Below are positions 35,896 to 46,088 of a stretch of DNA of 64,000 bases, piece by piece. Each line of letters opens with the position of its first letter. The first letter of the stretch is position 1. Source of the DNA: an uncultured Alloprevotella sp. (GTDB lineage: Bacteria > Bacteroidota > Bacteroidia > Bacteroidales > Bacteroidaceae); the NCBI GenBank assembly GCA_944322325.1, contig CALUOQ010000001.1, forward strand, positions 62,001 through 126,000. The letters are read 5' to 3'. Both the position numbers and the translations under genes were made by a program. Below the pieces are notes generated by a model, which saw only the letters and a program-made list of their open reading frames with translations, was not told the DNA's origin and ran no database searches.

Positions 35896-38800
35896 TTAGG
35901 AATTAGTTTTCTGAATATCCATTGTCACACTAAAACCGTCGAAGTCAAACGATGTGCCGACCACTTCGTCAGCAACTGTGATACGGTCTGCCAAAACTTG
36001 CCCGGCGATATAATCTGTATACTGACTGAGCGTCAAAACAATTTCCGGCTGCGACTGAATACGTACATTGATGCGATCCGTGATTTCAAAACCACTGTCC
36101 TTACGATAAGCCTGGATACGCTTTACGATTTCACGTGCAACACCTTCATTGCGCAGTTCGTCCGTAATGGTCAAGTCCAAGGCTACAGTCAGATTACCTT
36201 CGTTTGCAACCGTCCAGCCAGGGATGTCTTCGCTCACAATATCCACGTCTGCACGTTCTACTACGACAGGAGTTCCGTCCACATTGAGGTTCAAACTACC
36301 CTCAGACTCCAGCCTGCCGATTTCATCCTGAGACAATGCAGACATTGCCGCAGCCACGCCTTTCATGAGCTTGCCATACTTTTTGCCCATGACCCGGAAA
36401 TTGCACTTTACGGTCTTTTCGAGCATCCCGCCGTCAACGAAGCGTAATTCCTTGACATTCACCTCATCCAGAATGAGTTGCTTAACTCCTTCAAGGTAAG
36501 TTTTCTGCCGGGCGTCGGTAGCGGGTATCGAGATAGCTTGCAGGGGCTGCCGCACAATGATATGTTCTTTCTTACGAAGCGAGAGCACCATCGAAGTCAC
36601 TTTCTGAGCCAGCTCCATCCGGTTCTCCAACTCTTTATCAATCAATGTTTCGTCGGCCGTAGGGAACAAAGAAAGATGCACACTTGCTTCGGGAGATGTT
36701 GCGCCGGTCAGGTCGCGATAGAGACGGTCCGCGTAAAATGGCGCGATAGGAGCCATCAATTTGGACACGGTCAACAAACTGTCGTAAAGCGCCTGATAAG
36801 CACTTAACTTATCCGTATCCATCGACTTCGCCCAGAAACGTTTACGGCTCAACCGGACAAACCAGTTCGACAAGTTGTCCGTGACGAATTCCTCTATCAA
36901 TCGCCCGGCACGTGTCGGTTCGTAATTTTCGTAACACTCCGTCACGTCCTTGACTAAAGTATTCAGCTCAGACACAATCCAGCGGTCGATTTCCGGACGG
37001 TCCTGAACCGGAACAGCAGGCTGCGTCCCGTCGAATCCATCAACGTTGGCATACATAGCCAAGAAAGAGTACGTCTGGAACAATTTACCGAAAAAGGCTC
37101 GAGCTACTTCCTGCACACCAGCTTCGTCAAACTTAAGGTTATCCCAAGGCGACGAATTGGTTATCATGTACCATCGCAAGGGGTCGCTTCCGTATTTTTC
37201 GATGGCTCCGAACGGGTCGACGGCATTACCAAGTCGCTTGCTCATCTTGTTGCCATTCTTGTCGAGAACCAACCCGTTACTAATAACAGCCTTAAAAGCT
37301 ACGCTGTCAAATACCATCGTTGCGATGGCATGAAGCGTAAAGAACCATCCCCGGGTCTGGTCTACGCCTTCGGCGATAAAATCAGCAGGATAGACGACCC
37401 GACGATCAAGCGCATCCTTATTCTCAAAGGGATAGTGAATCTGAGCATAGGGCATGGCACCCGAATCGAACCACACATCAATTAGATCGGCCTCACGCTT
37501 CATCGCTTTACCACGGGGCGAAACCAGCACGATGTCGTCCACATAAGGACGGTGCAGGTCGATCTTATGGTAATTACCGTCACTATAATCACCCGGCACG
37601 AAACCTTTCTCTCTGAGCGGATTCGTTGCCATAAATCCAGCCGCTACGCTCTTTTCTATTTCGTCATACAGCTCAGCTATGCTACCGATGCAGATTTCCT
37701 CACCGTCTTCACTTCGCCAGATAGGCAACGGCGTACCCCAATAGCGACTTCGGCTCAGGTTCCAGTCGTTCAGGTTCTCCAACCATTTCCCAAATCGGCC
37801 CGTTCCTGTCGATTCGGGTTTCCAGCGAATCGTCCGGTTGAGCTCCATCATGCGTTCCTTACAAGCCGTGCTCTTGATAAACCAACTGTCAAGCGGATAA
37901 TAAAGCACAGGTTTGTCCGTACGCCAACAATGGGGATAGCTGTGCACATGCTTGCCGATGCGGAAAGCCTTGCCGCTACGCTTCAATTCCATACACAAGG
38001 CAATGTCAAGCGTTTCGTCCTTGTCAGTCAGCGTAGGGTCATAGGCGTTTTTCACATACCGCCCTGCATACTCTTTATATAAGTCCACATTCACGCGCTC
38101 ACGGACAAAATCGGGGTCAAGGTCCTCAATCCGAAAGAAACGGCCGCGCAAGTCTACCATCGGGCACAACTTGCCTTGCTTGTTCATTACCTGGAGGGGC
38201 GGGATGCCGGCTTGCTTGGCCACAAACGCATCGTCAGCACCGAATGTCGGGGCGATATGCACAATGCCCGTACCGTCTTCCGTACTTACATAATCACCAA
38301 GAATCACACGGAAAGCGCCCTCACCGGGATTGACGTAAGGCATCAACTGTTCATAGTGCATCCCGGCCAGTTCAGGTCCGCGCCAATGTCCCTGCACGCG
38401 ATAGGGAACCACTTTTTCGCCAGGTTTGTATGCATCCATATCGGCCTCAGCGCCTTTAGCGTCGAAATAGGCCGACACGAGAGCCTCGGCCATAACCACG
38501 CTGATAGGCTCGCCTGTATAAATGTTATAGGTACGCACGCATACGTAATCGATTTTCGGACCGACACAGAGTGCCGTATTCGACGGCAAAGTCCAAGGCG
38601 TTGTAGTCCAAGCAGCAAAATAAGGCTGTCCCCACCCTGTCATTTCGGGCTTGGGGGCAACGATTTTGAACAACGCCGTCACGACCGTATCCTTAACATC
38701 ACGATAACATCCCGGCTGATTCAGTTCGTGCGAGCTAAGTCCTGTACCTGCCGCGGGGGAATAGGGCTGTATGGTATAGCCTTTGTACAACAAACCTTTG

Positions 38801-39309
38801 CCGTACAACTGTTTCAAAAGCCACCAAAGCGTTTCAATATAAGCATTTTCGTAAGTCACATAAGGGTGCTCCATATCGACCCAATAACCCATCTGGCGGC
38901 TGAGGTCTGTCCACTCCTGAGTGAACGCCATTACGTTCGTACGACATTTTTGATTGTAGTCGACAACCGAAATGGTCTTACCGATGTCTTCTTTCGTAAT
39001 ACCCAGCTCCTTTTCGACGCCAAGTTCTACGGGTAATCCGTGCGTGTCCCAGCCAGCCTTGCGGCGCACGAGGAAGCCGCGCATCGTTTTGTAACGGCAA
39101 AATACATCTTTTATCGTACGCGCCATTACGTGGTGGATGCCCGGATGGCCATTGGCCGAGGGAGGTCCTTCGAAAAACACGAACGAGGGACACCCCTCAC
39201 GCTCCGACATACTTTTATGAAATAGGTCCGCTGCATCCCAGTCCTTTAAGACTTCTTTATTCACCTCCGAGAGGTTCAGGTTGCCGCGTTCGGTAAATCG
39301 CTTTGTCAT
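35896..39309 (-). CDS. ileS: isoleucyl-tRNA synthetase
   Basis: 1137 residues, long like the eukaryote-like type II IleS. HIGH motif as GHPGIHH near 55; KMSKR in NKMSKRLGN near 690; editing domain in between. No C-terminal zinc finger of the E. coli type is seen. Charges tRNA-Ile. Type II enzymes are often less sensitive to mupirocin, which is knowledge of the family and not shown here. Head of the ileS-dksA-lspA-DUF4296 unit. Confidence 0.97.
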   Translation of the reverse strand: MTKRFTERGNLNLSEVNKEVLKDWDAADLFHKSMSEREGCPSFVFFEGPPSANGHPGIHHVMARTIKDVFCRYKTMRGFLVRRKAGWDTHGLPVELGVEKELGITKEDIGKTISVVDYNQKCRTNVMAFTQEWTDLSRQMGYWVDMEHPYVTYENAYIETLWWLLKQLYGKGLLYKGYTIQPYSPAAGTGLSSHELNQPGCYRDVKDTVVTALFKIVAPKPEMTGWGQPYFAAWTTTPWTLPSNTALCVGPKIDYVCVRTYNIYTGEPISVVMAEALVSAYFDAKGAEADMDAYKPGEKVVPYRVQGHWRGPELAGMHYEQLMPYVNPGEGAFRVILGDYVSTEDGTGIVHIAPTFGADDAFVAKQAGIPPLQVMNKQGKLCPMVDLRGRFFRIEDLDPDFVRERVNVDLYKEYAGRYVKNAYDPTLTDKDETLDIALCMELKRSGKAFRIGKHVHSYPHCWRTDKPVLYYPLDSWFIKSTACKERMMELNRTIRWKPESTGTGRFGKWLENLNDWNLSRSRYWGTPLPIWRSEDGEEICIGSIAELYDEIEKSVAAGFMATNPLREKGFVPGDYSDGNYHKIDLHRPYVDDIVLVSPRGKAMKREADLIDVWFDSGAMPYAQIHYPFENKDALDRRVVYPADFIAEGVDQTRGWFFTLHAIATMVFDSVAFKAVISNGLVLDKNGNKMSKRLGNAVDPFGAIEKYGSDPLRWYMITNSSPWDNLKFDEAGVQEVARAFFGKLFQTYSFLAMYANVDGFDGTQPAVPVQDRPEIDRWIVSELNTLVKDVTECYENYEPTRAGRLIEEFVTDNLSNWFVRLSRKRFWAKSMDTDKLSAYQALYDSLLTVSKLMAPIAPFYADRLYRDLTGATSPEASVHLSLFPTADETLIDKELENRMELAQKVTSMVLSLRKKEHIIVRQPLQAISIPATDARQKTYLEGVKQLILDEVNVKELRFVDGGMLEKTVKCNFRVMGKKYGKLMKGVAAAMSALSQDEIGRLESEGSLNLNVDGTPVVVERADVDIVSEDIPGWTVANEGNLTVALDLTITDELRNEGVAREIVKRIQAYRKDSGFEITDRINVRIQSQPEIVLTLSQYTDYIAGQVLADRITVADEVVGTSFDFDGFSVTMDIQKTNS

Positions 39310-39346
39310 TTCGGTTATTTCTCTGATTCGTCCTTGTTAATCGCCG

Positions 39347-39379
39347 CAAAATTAATAAAATCCGCGAAATTAGCACAAT
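39347..39379 (-). promoter_or_regulatory. promoter of ileS operon
   Basis: Minus strand ATTG (39376-39379), 21 bp spacer, TAATTTTG (39347-39354), then 37 nt to the ATG at 39309. One mismatch in the -33 element. Confidence 0.55.
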
Positions 39380-39444
39380 AGTGAGCAACTAAGCATTCGC
39401 CATTAAATGATTTACCCATCGTTTCACTTGCCTTTCGTCAGACT

Positions 39445-40278
39445 TTAGTATTGCTCATTTTCGTTGGGGAAACTGCCGTCTTTCACGTCCGACACGTAGT
39501 GTCCTATCGCATCCGTCATCACCTCGCTAAGATTGGCATAACGGCGTAGGAATTTGGGCTTAAACGTCACATTCATGCCAAGCATATCGGCCACGACCAG
39601 CACTTGGCCGTCCACTTGCCCCCCGGCACCGATGCCGATAACGGGTATTTTTATTTCATTGGCCACGCGTGCGGCCAATTCGGCCGGTATTTTCTCCAGC
39701 ACAAGACCAAAACATCCGACTTCTGCCAATGCACGCGCATCTGCTTGAAGTTTCGCAGCTTCTGCTTCCTCTTTGGCCCGCACGGTGTACGTACCGAACT
39801 TGTTTATACTCTGCGGAGTAAGTCCAAGATGTCCCATGACGGGGATTCCGGCATCAAGGATAGCGCGCACTGTATCCAAGATTTCAACTCCGCCCTCCAA
39901 CTTAAGCGCGTCGCACCCCGTCTCTTGCATGATTCGGACTGCCGCCCTTACACCGTCGGTTGTGTTTACCTGATAGGTTCCAAAGGGCATGTCACACACG
40001 ACTAACGCCCGCTTGACGCCTCGTACGACAGACGCGGCATGATAAATCATCTGGTCCAGCGTAATAGGCAAAGTCGTCTGGTAACCTGCCATCACATTTG
40101 CCGCCGAGTCTCCCACTAAAATTGCGTCGACACCAGCACCGTCCACGATGCGCGCCGTCGTATAGTCATAGGCCGTCAGCATGGCTATCTTCCGGCCTTG
40201 ATCTTTCATCTCCTGTAGACGGCGAGTTGTCACCTTACGCGCGTCTTCCACCAAGTATCCTGCCATTTTTTCAGACAA
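39445..40278 (-). CDS. panB: 3-methyl-2-oxobutanoate hydroxymethyltransferase
   Basis: 277 residues. Contains [19 protein letters not shown], the metal-site [16 protein letters not shown] and [10 protein letters not shown], all PanB signatures. Transfers a hydroxymethyl group from methylene-THF to ketoisovalerate, the first step to pantothenate and CoA. Alone: panC and panD are not in view. M5 is an alternative start. Confidence 0.95.
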   Translation of the reverse strand: MSEKMAGYLVEDARKVTTRRLQEMKDQGRKIAMLTAYDYTTARIVDGAGVDAILVGDSAANVMAGYQTTLPITLDQMIYHAASVVRGVKRALVVCDMPFGTYQVNTTDGVRAAVRIMQETGCDALKLEGGVEILDTVRAILDAGIPVMGHLGLTPQSINKFGTYTVRAKEEAEAAKLQADARALAEVGCFGLVLEKIPAELAARVANEIKIPVIGIGAGGQVDGQVLVVADMLGMNVTFKPKFLRRYANLSEVMTDAIGHYVSDVKDGSFPNENEQY

Positions 40279-40316
40279 TTGAAAACTTTATATCACTGTA
40301 CTACTCAAAGCGGCAG

Positions 40317-40324
40317 CAAAGTTA
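40317..40324 (-). promoter_or_regulatory. -7 box of panB
   Basis: Minus strand TAACTTTG followed by C, 38 nt before the panB ATG. No clear -33 element. Confidence 0.45.
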
Positions 40325-40356
40325 CAACTAAAATCGAAAAGTGGACTACCTAAGAA

Positions 40357-41028
40357 CTAATCGCCCTTACAAAGCGTCAACACCTTATTAATATCATCTA
40401 CAGTCAGACAATGAATCCCGGGCACTACAAGGCTACAATATGGTTGCAAGGTTTGGGCGGGCAATGTCGTAGCAACGCCTATCACCGGCATTCCCGCGGC
40501 TTGCCCTGAGCGAACCCCACCTAGGGAATCCTCAATTACCACACAAGACTCCGGACCCAGGCCGAAATATCGCGCAGCTGTTAAATAAGGGTCAGGGTCA
40601 GGTTTAGAGTGAGCGAAATCCTCTGCCGTAAACACACGGTCGAATTGCTTAATAAAATAAGGGTGCGTCGCATAGAGACAAGACATCTTCGCACGATTTG
40701 AACTGGTCACGACGGCAACCTTTATCCCTCGCTTCCGTAACGAGGTAACCAGCTCCATTCCACCAGCGTATAAAGGATAGCTCATCTGTTGCTCAAACGA
40801 CTCCAAGCGCCCTTTAATAGCCTGTTGACTGAGTTCATCATTGGGGAAATAAAGCTCGAAAATCCGGGTTAACGTCTGCCCTTTCAGCCGGACTGCGAAA
40901 TCCATATCTTCCGGAAAATAACGTCGGCCTTCATCCGTCCAAAAACTCGTGTACTGCGACTCTGTGTCAACCAGCACACCATCCATGTCGAACAGCACGG
41001 CATCAACGCTTGCTCTGCACTCCATCAT
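40357..41028 (-). CDS. HAD family hydrolase, beta-phosphoglucomutase/phosphatase type
   Basis: 223 residues. The nucleophile motif is DMDGVLVDTE (near 14-23), motif II VVTSSN, motif III KPDPDPYL and motif IV VIEDSLGGVRSGQAAG. This fits the subfamily I HADs with a helical cap, which dephosphorylate sugar phosphates or isomerise beta-glucose 1-phosphate. Substrate not decided by sequence. M2 (41025) is an equal start choice. Confidence 0.88.
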   Translation of the reverse strand: MMECRASVDAVLFDMDGVLVDTESQYTSFWTDEGRRYFPEDMDFAVRLKGQTLTRIFELYFPNDELSQQAIKGRLESFEQQMSYPLYAGGMELVTSLRKRGIKVAVVTSSNRAKMSCLYATHPYFIKQFDRVFTAEDFAHSKPDPDPYLTAARYFGLGPESCVVIEDSLGGVRSGQAAGMPVIGVATTLPAQTLQPYCSLVVPGIHCLTVDDINKVLTLCKGD

Positions 41029-41056
41029 ATATAACTTTCCTCTGTTAGTCGTTTTG

Positions 41057-41064
41057 CAAAGATA
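41057..41064 (-). promoter_or_regulatory. -7 box of the HAD gene
   Basis: Minus strand TATCTTTG followed by C, 28 nt before the ATG at 41028. Confidence 0.5.
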
Positions 41065-41088
41065 ACCCTTTCACTTGCCCCATGCGAC

Positions 41089-42543
41089 CTAAGCCGGGTC
41101 GGACATGCCTCTGTTCTTATCTTCTCTTAGCTGACGTTCTGCTTCTTTGGGGAAATCCTCCGGCTGACAGCCAGGAAAATCACGACCGAAAATATCCCAA
41201 GCTTTTTCAGGAGTATATTCACAAGCCAAACCAAGATAGTGCAAATACTCCTCGTCCTTAGACAAACGCCGACAGACGTGGGCCATATACGCATAAGCGC
41301 CGTCATCGACAGCTTCTTGACTATGTTTACACAAAACGAGGAGCATCTTATAAGCCAACTCGTCGTATCCGCAATCACTGATAACGGCTACCAACTGTAA
41401 GCGTACGGAATAGCTGTATTCTTCATTTTGAAACAAGGAGATACACTGCGGTATGGCTTCGTCAGTCTTGCGTAACTGCAACAGTTCGTATATGTGCTGC
41501 AACAGAAGCGTAGATTTATCAGCCCCCAATCGCACAGCCTGCTCCCGGCATATCATTGCCTCCTTATAATCCTCCAATATATTATAGGCACAAGCCAACT
41601 GCTCGTAAATATCAAGCAAAGTATGCGTAGCGTCGGGCGAGCATTTACTTCCGGCCCGTTTAAGCTGACGCAATGCCTCAGACGGACGGTCAAGGAAATT
41701 CAAGCAAATACCATCAAAAAGCAAATCCTCCGCATTGTTCGGACTCTCTTTCAGCAAGACCTCATACACCGCATGAGCACCGGCATAGTCATGAAGCTCA
41801 TACAGACTTTTCGCCTTGAAACGGAGTGCAATCTCATCATACGGCGAAATGACCAACGCATAGTCACAACTCTCGATGGCTTTCTCGTATTTCTGCAATG
41901 AGTATTGTGCGTCAGCCAACACGCCCCACCCTCGTACGTAATAGGGATTGACATCCAAGCATTGATTGACCGTCGTTATACATTCTTCATAGCGTTCCAA
42001 ATGCAAGTAAGCTAACGCTTTCAGAAAAAAGAAAGTATACCCGTTGGATTTCCCTTCTATTCTCTGCAACCAGTTAAGCGCCCGCTGTGGCTGTTCGTAA
42101 TCAAGGAACAAACCGACGATATCTTCGACATCCTCTACGTCGCCCTGGCTCTCCACACGGGGAAACTTAGTTTCCAAATACTTGTCCGCCTCCTCAAACT
42201 CAAAGTTGTACAACAATAATTCCGCATGGAAAAGCTGCACCTCGTAGTCTTCCTTATCGTTTATTGAGTTTTCAATCGCTGTTGCAGCCTGCACATCGCC
42301 TTTGTCGAGGAATCGGCGAGCTTTGAGAATCAGCAATAAAGTATCATTGGGGTGCAACTTCAGCGCAAAGTCTACACAGCGGTCCGCCTCTACCTCCTTA
42401 TTCCTTGACAGATAGAACTCTGCAATATCTGCCAAGACATCCGCGTCCATATAGGTTTGACGGCCCGACTCAAGCATACGTTCGTAGGTACGCAACGCAC
42501 GCTTAAATTCCGGATCGTTATAATACGCTGATTCGTTGTCCAT
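41089..42543 (-). CDS. tetratricopeptide repeat protein
   Basis: 484 residues of successive helical pairs with the TPR spacing of W-G-Y-A-P (for example VNPYYVRGWGVLADAQYSLQ). Acidic, without signal peptide, so cytoplasmic. TPR proteins form scaffolds; partners unknown. 31 nt after glnS, so probably co-transcribed. Confidence 0.82.
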   Translation of the reverse strand: MDNESAYYNDPEFKRALRTYERMLESGRQTYMDADVLADIAEFYLSRNKEVEADRCVDFALKLHPNDTLLLILKARRFLDKGDVQAATAIENSINDKEDYEVQLFHAELLLYNFEFEEADKYLETKFPRVESQGDVEDVEDIVGLFLDYEQPQRALNWLQRIEGKSNGYTFFFLKALAYLHLERYEECITTVNQCLDVNPYYVRGWGVLADAQYSLQKYEKAIESCDYALVISPYDEIALRFKAKSLYELHDYAGAHAVYEVLLKESPNNAEDLLFDGICLNFLDRPSEALRQLKRAGSKCSPDATHTLLDIYEQLACAYNILEDYKEAMICREQAVRLGADKSTLLLQHIYELLQLRKTDEAIPQCISLFQNEEYSYSVRLQLVAVISDCGYDELAYKMLLVLCKHSQEAVDDGAYAYMAHVCRRLSKDEEYLHYLGLACEYTPEKAWDIFGRDFPGCQPEDFPKEAERQLREDKNRGMSDPA

Positions 42544-42574
42544 TCTCGATTTTAGTTGATCGCTTTGCTTCTGT

Positions 42575-44284
42575 TTATTGTGCTTTTGACTGATTGCTCC
42601 ATGTATCTTTCAACCCCACCGTGCGATTATAAACCAGATGATCCGGCGTCGAGTGGGTATCAGCCTTGAAATAGCCTATACGCTGGAACTGCAAGTAGGT
42701 TTGAGCGGGCAACTCAGCAGCGAAATTCTCAACATAACACGTGGGGAGTACGGTCAACGAATCCGGATTCAGCAATTCGCGAAAATCGCGATCATCGGCC
42801 GAAGGATTCTCAACGGTGAATAATCGGTCATACAAGCGTACTTCCGCTTTTTGACAGTGATTCGCACTCACCCAGTGGAGCGTACCTTTCACCTTACGGT
42901 TTGCCCCGGCCATACCGCTCTTGCTTTCAGGATCGTATTCGCAGTAAATCTCCGTAATCGTACCGTTTTCGTCTTTTTTACATCCCGTACATTTTACGAT
43001 ATAGGCATTCTTCAGGCGCACTTCCTTTCCGGGAACCATGCGGAAGAACTTCTTGGGAGCTTCTTCCATAAAGTCGTCCCTTTCCATCCAAAGCTCACGA
43101 CTGAACGTGATGGTGTGCATACCGTCAGCCTCATTCTCCGGATTGTTTATCGCCTCCATCTCCTCGGTCTGCCCCTCGGGATAATTGGTTACGATAAGTT
43201 TCACAGGATTCAACACTGCCGAAACGCGTATGGCTCTGGCATTCAGATCTTCGCGAGCCGCCGCCTCAAGCATTGCATAATCGTTCAGCGCATCGAATTT
43301 AGTGTATCCTATCATGTCGATAAACTTGCGGACGGCTTCCGGCGAATAACCACGGCGCCGCAGTCCGCAAACGGTCGGCATCCGCGGGTCGTCCCATCCG
43401 TCAACCAGTTTCTCTGTAACCAAGGCCAACAACTTACGTTTGCTCATCACCGTATAGGTCAAATTCAAACGGTTGAACTCATACTGGTGGGGGCGATGGT
43501 CTTCAAGGTCCTTACCCTCTTTCAACTCATCAATAAAGTAGTCGTACAACGGACGGTGAGGAACGAACTCTAACGTACAGATGGAGTGCGTAACACCCTC
43601 AAAATAATCACTCTGTCCGTGCGCGAAGTCATACATGGGATAAGCCTTCCACTTCGTTCCGGTACGGTGATGTTCCTTATTAATAATACGATAAATAATC
43701 GGGTCGCGGAAGTGCATGTTCGGGTTGGCCATATCGATCTTGGCCCTCAACACCATCGCTCCTTCGGCCACTTCTCCGCTATTCATCAGTTCGAAAAGAC
43801 GCAGGTTCTCCTCCACCGGACGATTCCGGTACGGACTTTCCACACCTGGCTCAGTCGGAGTCCCCTTCTGGGCTGCGATTTGTTCGCTGGTCTGTTCGTC
43901 TATGTAGGCTTTACCTTCCTTGATAAGGCGTACGGCGAAGTCCCACAATTGCTGAAAGTAGTCAGAGGCATAATAAATGTTTCCCCAATGGAAACCCAAC
44001 CATTCGATATCTTCCTTAATGGCCTCGACATACTCATTGTCTTCCTTTTGTGGATTCGTGTCGTCGAAACGCAGGTTGCACACCCCGCCATATTTTTGAG
44101 CAATACCGAAATCCATGCAAATGGCCTTGGCATGACCGATATGCAGGTAGCCGTTGGGTTCCGGCGGAAACCGGGTTTGCAGACGTCCGTCGTTCTTTCC
44201 TGCTTTCAGGTCAGCTTCAACAATTTGCTCAATAAAATTAAGGCTTTTCTTCTCGCTCTTTTCTGTTGTATTTGTCACTTCCAT
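42575..44284 (-). CDS. glnS: glutaminyl-tRNA synthetase
   Basis: 569 residues from the ATG at 44284 (MEVTNTTEKSEKKS); an in-frame ATG at 44359 would add 25 residues of non-family sequence. Class I core with PPEPNGYLHIGHAKAIC (HIGH) and VMSKRKL (KMSKS). The anticodon beta-barrels fill the C terminus. Direct charging of tRNA-Gln. Upstream lies a strong GC-rich hairpin (44382-44415). Confidence 0.96.
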   Translation of the reverse strand: MEVTNTTEKSEKKSLNFIEQIVEADLKAGKNDGRLQTRFPPEPNGYLHIGHAKAICMDFGIAQKYGGVCNLRFDDTNPQKEDNEYVEAIKEDIEWLGFHWGNIYYASDYFQQLWDFAVRLIKEGKAYIDEQTSEQIAAQKGTPTEPGVESPYRNRPVEENLRLFELMNSGEVAEGAMVLRAKIDMANPNMHFRDPIIYRIINKEHHRTGTKWKAYPMYDFAHGQSDYFEGVTHSICTLEFVPHRPLYDYFIDELKEGKDLEDHRPHQYEFNRLNLTYTVMSKRKLLALVTEKLVDGWDDPRMPTVCGLRRRGYSPEAVRKFIDMIGYTKFDALNDYAMLEAAAREDLNARAIRVSAVLNPVKLIVTNYPEGQTEEMEAINNPENEADGMHTITFSRELWMERDDFMEEAPKKFFRMVPGKEVRLKNAYIVKCTGCKKDENGTITEIYCEYDPESKSGMAGANRKVKGTLHWVSANHCQKAEVRLYDRLFTVENPSADDRDFRELLNPDSLTVLPTCYVENFAAELPAQTYLQFQRIGYFKADTHSTPDHLVYNRTVGLKDTWSNQSKAQ

Positions 44285-44381
44285 ATTGTGTCGCATTTTG
44301 TGGCGTAAAATTACGCAAACTTTTTCGTTTACCTGTGGTAGTACCTGCACAATCTTCATTGTAGACAGGGTTTATACATAG

Positions 44382-44415
44382 TTGGAGCGGCGCATTTCTC
44401 AACGCGCCGCTCCAA
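44382..44415. other. perfect 12-bp hairpin upstream of glnS
   Basis: TTGGAGCGGCGC (44382-44393) pairs with its exact complement at 44404-44415 around a 10-nt loop. It has no T-run on either side, so it is not a typical terminator. The gap 44285-44747 otherwise holds an A-rich tract (44501-44513) and the terminator at 44665-44715. Confidence 0.7.
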
Positions 44416-44664
44416 GTTTCCAATAGGTATTAGTCCTTTAAGGTAAAAAGATTGTTTTCAGGATAACTGTTGCAAATATCTGCCTTTTTTCTTAAGCAAC
44501 AAAAAAAAAAAAGCTGTCCTACAACATGTTTTCCAAAAAACTACAAGAACTCGTCAAAAAATCTTGAATAGCGTACATACCATGAAACCGACAATGCCGA
44601 TAACGCGTGGTTCCGCTCTGAAAAGCCGAACCCTTGAACCCTCCCACGTGGAACCATCGGACTG

Positions 44665-44715
44665 ATAAAAAAAGACAAGCGCAACCTCTTTGCTCGACTC
44701 AGAGAATTGCGCTTG
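44665..44715 (-). terminator. intrinsic terminator of the serine palmitoyltransferase-like gene
   Basis: CAAGCGCAA (44676-44684) pairs with TTGCGCTTG (44707-44715), with an inner CTCT/AGAG pair; the minus strand then reads TCTTTTTTTAT. It is 33 nt after the stop codon. Confidence 0.85.
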
Positions 44716-44747
44716 CCTTTATGATGAATAGGAATATAAGTACCTTG

Positions 44748-45932
44748 CTAAAGAATTTCCAACTGTTTGAAAACTTTAACGAGGCGTTGTACCGCCGTAT
44801 CGACCTGCTCCTTTGTGTGCGTTGCCATCAAGGCAAAACGGACCAAGGTATCCTGTGGCGCACAAGCCGGCGGAATCACGGGATTGATAAACACGCCTTC
44901 TTCAAAGGCTAATTTCGTTACCATAAACGTTTTATCCGTATCGCGCACGTAAAGGGGAATGATGGGTGACTGCGTGTCACCGATTTCAAATCCGTTTTCG
45001 CGAAAACGCTCCAAGGCATAATTCGTCACATCCCACAATGCCTCTATGCGCTCGGGTTCATTCTGGATGATGTGAAGCGCCTCCATGGCTGCGGCGGTCG
45101 CCGCTGGAGTGTTGGACGCACTGAAAATATAAGTACGGGCGTTATGGCGCAACCAATTGATGATAGACTTGTCTGCCGCCACGAAACCGCCAATCGAAGC
45201 CAACGACTTGCTGAACGTACCCATGATTATATCCACTTCGTCTGTCAAGCCGAAATAATCGCATACGCCGCGGCCATTTTTTCCGAATACGCCGATGCCG
45301 TGAGCCTCGTCGACCATCACGGTGGCATTGTATTTATGCTTCAGGCGAATAATTTCCGGCAAATTAGCCAAGTCACCTTCCATGGAAAACACGCCGTCCA
45401 CCACAATCAGTTTGACGGCTTCAGGCCTGCACTTCTGGAGCTGACGCTCCAAGTCCTCCATGTCGTTGTGTTTGTACTTCAGGTTTGTCGAGAACGACAA
45501 CCGCCGTCCGTCCACTATCGAAGCGTGGTCCCGGTCGTCACATATAATATAGTCATCACGTCCCGTCAAGCAGGCTATCACACCCGAGTTTACCGTGAAA
45601 CCCGTCGAAAAGCAAAGCGCCTCGTCTTTCCCGACGAATTCGGCCAGTTCTTTCTCCAGCTGTACATGCAGGTCAAGCGTTCCGTTCAGGAATCGCGACC
45701 CTGCGCATCCCGAACCGTATTTCCGCATGGCGCGGATGCCAGCTTCGATGATGCGATCGTCGCCCGTCAGTCCTGTATAGGCGTTCGAGCCGAACATGAG
45801 GACCTTGTGGCCACCCATATCTACTTCCGTGCCTTGCTTTCCGTCTATCTCACGGAAGTACGGATAAACCCCTTTCGCCATGTATTGCTGAGGCAGTGTG
45901 TACTTCGATAATCTGTCTTGCAGTAAACCCAT
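44748..45932 (-). CDS. alpha-oxoamine synthase, probable serine palmitoyltransferase
   Basis: 394 residues from the ATG at 45932 (MGLLQDRLSKYTLPQQYM); an upstream ATG at 46004 lies before the promoter box and is not used. PLP Lys near 240 in TFSKSLASIGGF, and DEAHGIGVFG near 205. The family joins an amino acid with an acyl-CoA: serine plus palmitoyl-CoA gives 3-ketosphinganine. The length and N terminus resemble the Bacteroides SPT, but 2-amino-3-ketobutyrate ligase and BioF are related. The divergent lipid kinase supports a lipid role. Confidence 0.82.
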   Translation of the reverse strand: MGLLQDRLSKYTLPQQYMAKGVYPYFREIDGKQGTEVDMGGHKVLMFGSNAYTGLTGDDRIIEAGIRAMRKYGSGCAGSRFLNGTLDLHVQLEKELAEFVGKDEALCFSTGFTVNSGVIACLTGRDDYIICDDRDHASIVDGRRLSFSTNLKYKHNDMEDLERQLQKCRPEAVKLIVVDGVFSMEGDLANLPEIIRLKHKYNATVMVDEAHGIGVFGKNGRGVCDYFGLTDEVDIIMGTFSKSLASIGGFVAADKSIINWLRHNARTYIFSASNTPAATAAAMEALHIIQNEPERIEALWDVTNYALERFRENGFEIGDTQSPIIPLYVRDTDKTFMVTKLAFEEGVFINPVIPPACAPQDTLVRFALMATHTKEQVDTAVQRLVKVFKQLEIL

Positions 45933-45970
45933 ATTTTTGTCGACAAGAAGAGTGATTTCAAAAAACGGTG

Positions 45971-45978
45971 CAAAGATA
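45971..45978 (-). promoter_or_regulatory. -7 box of the serine palmitoyltransferase-like gene
   Basis: Minus strand TATCTTTG preceded by CG and followed by C, 38 nt before the ATG at 45932. Confidence 0.55.
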
Positions 45979-46047
45979 CGCATTTCACAAATAGCAGGAC
46001 TCATTTACACTTCATATTTTTAACAGACGGCTTTTCCGTTTCCGGTT

Positions 46048-46080
46048 TTTCGCCCGGTGTGCGGAAAAAACGTAATTTTG
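46048..46080 (+). promoter_or_regulatory. promoter of the lipid kinase gene
   Basis: TTTC (46048-46051), 21 bp spacer, TAATTTTG (46073-46080). The box ends 8 nt before the ATG at 46089, as in dcp. Confidence 0.55.
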
Positions 46081-46088
46081 CGCTGAAA

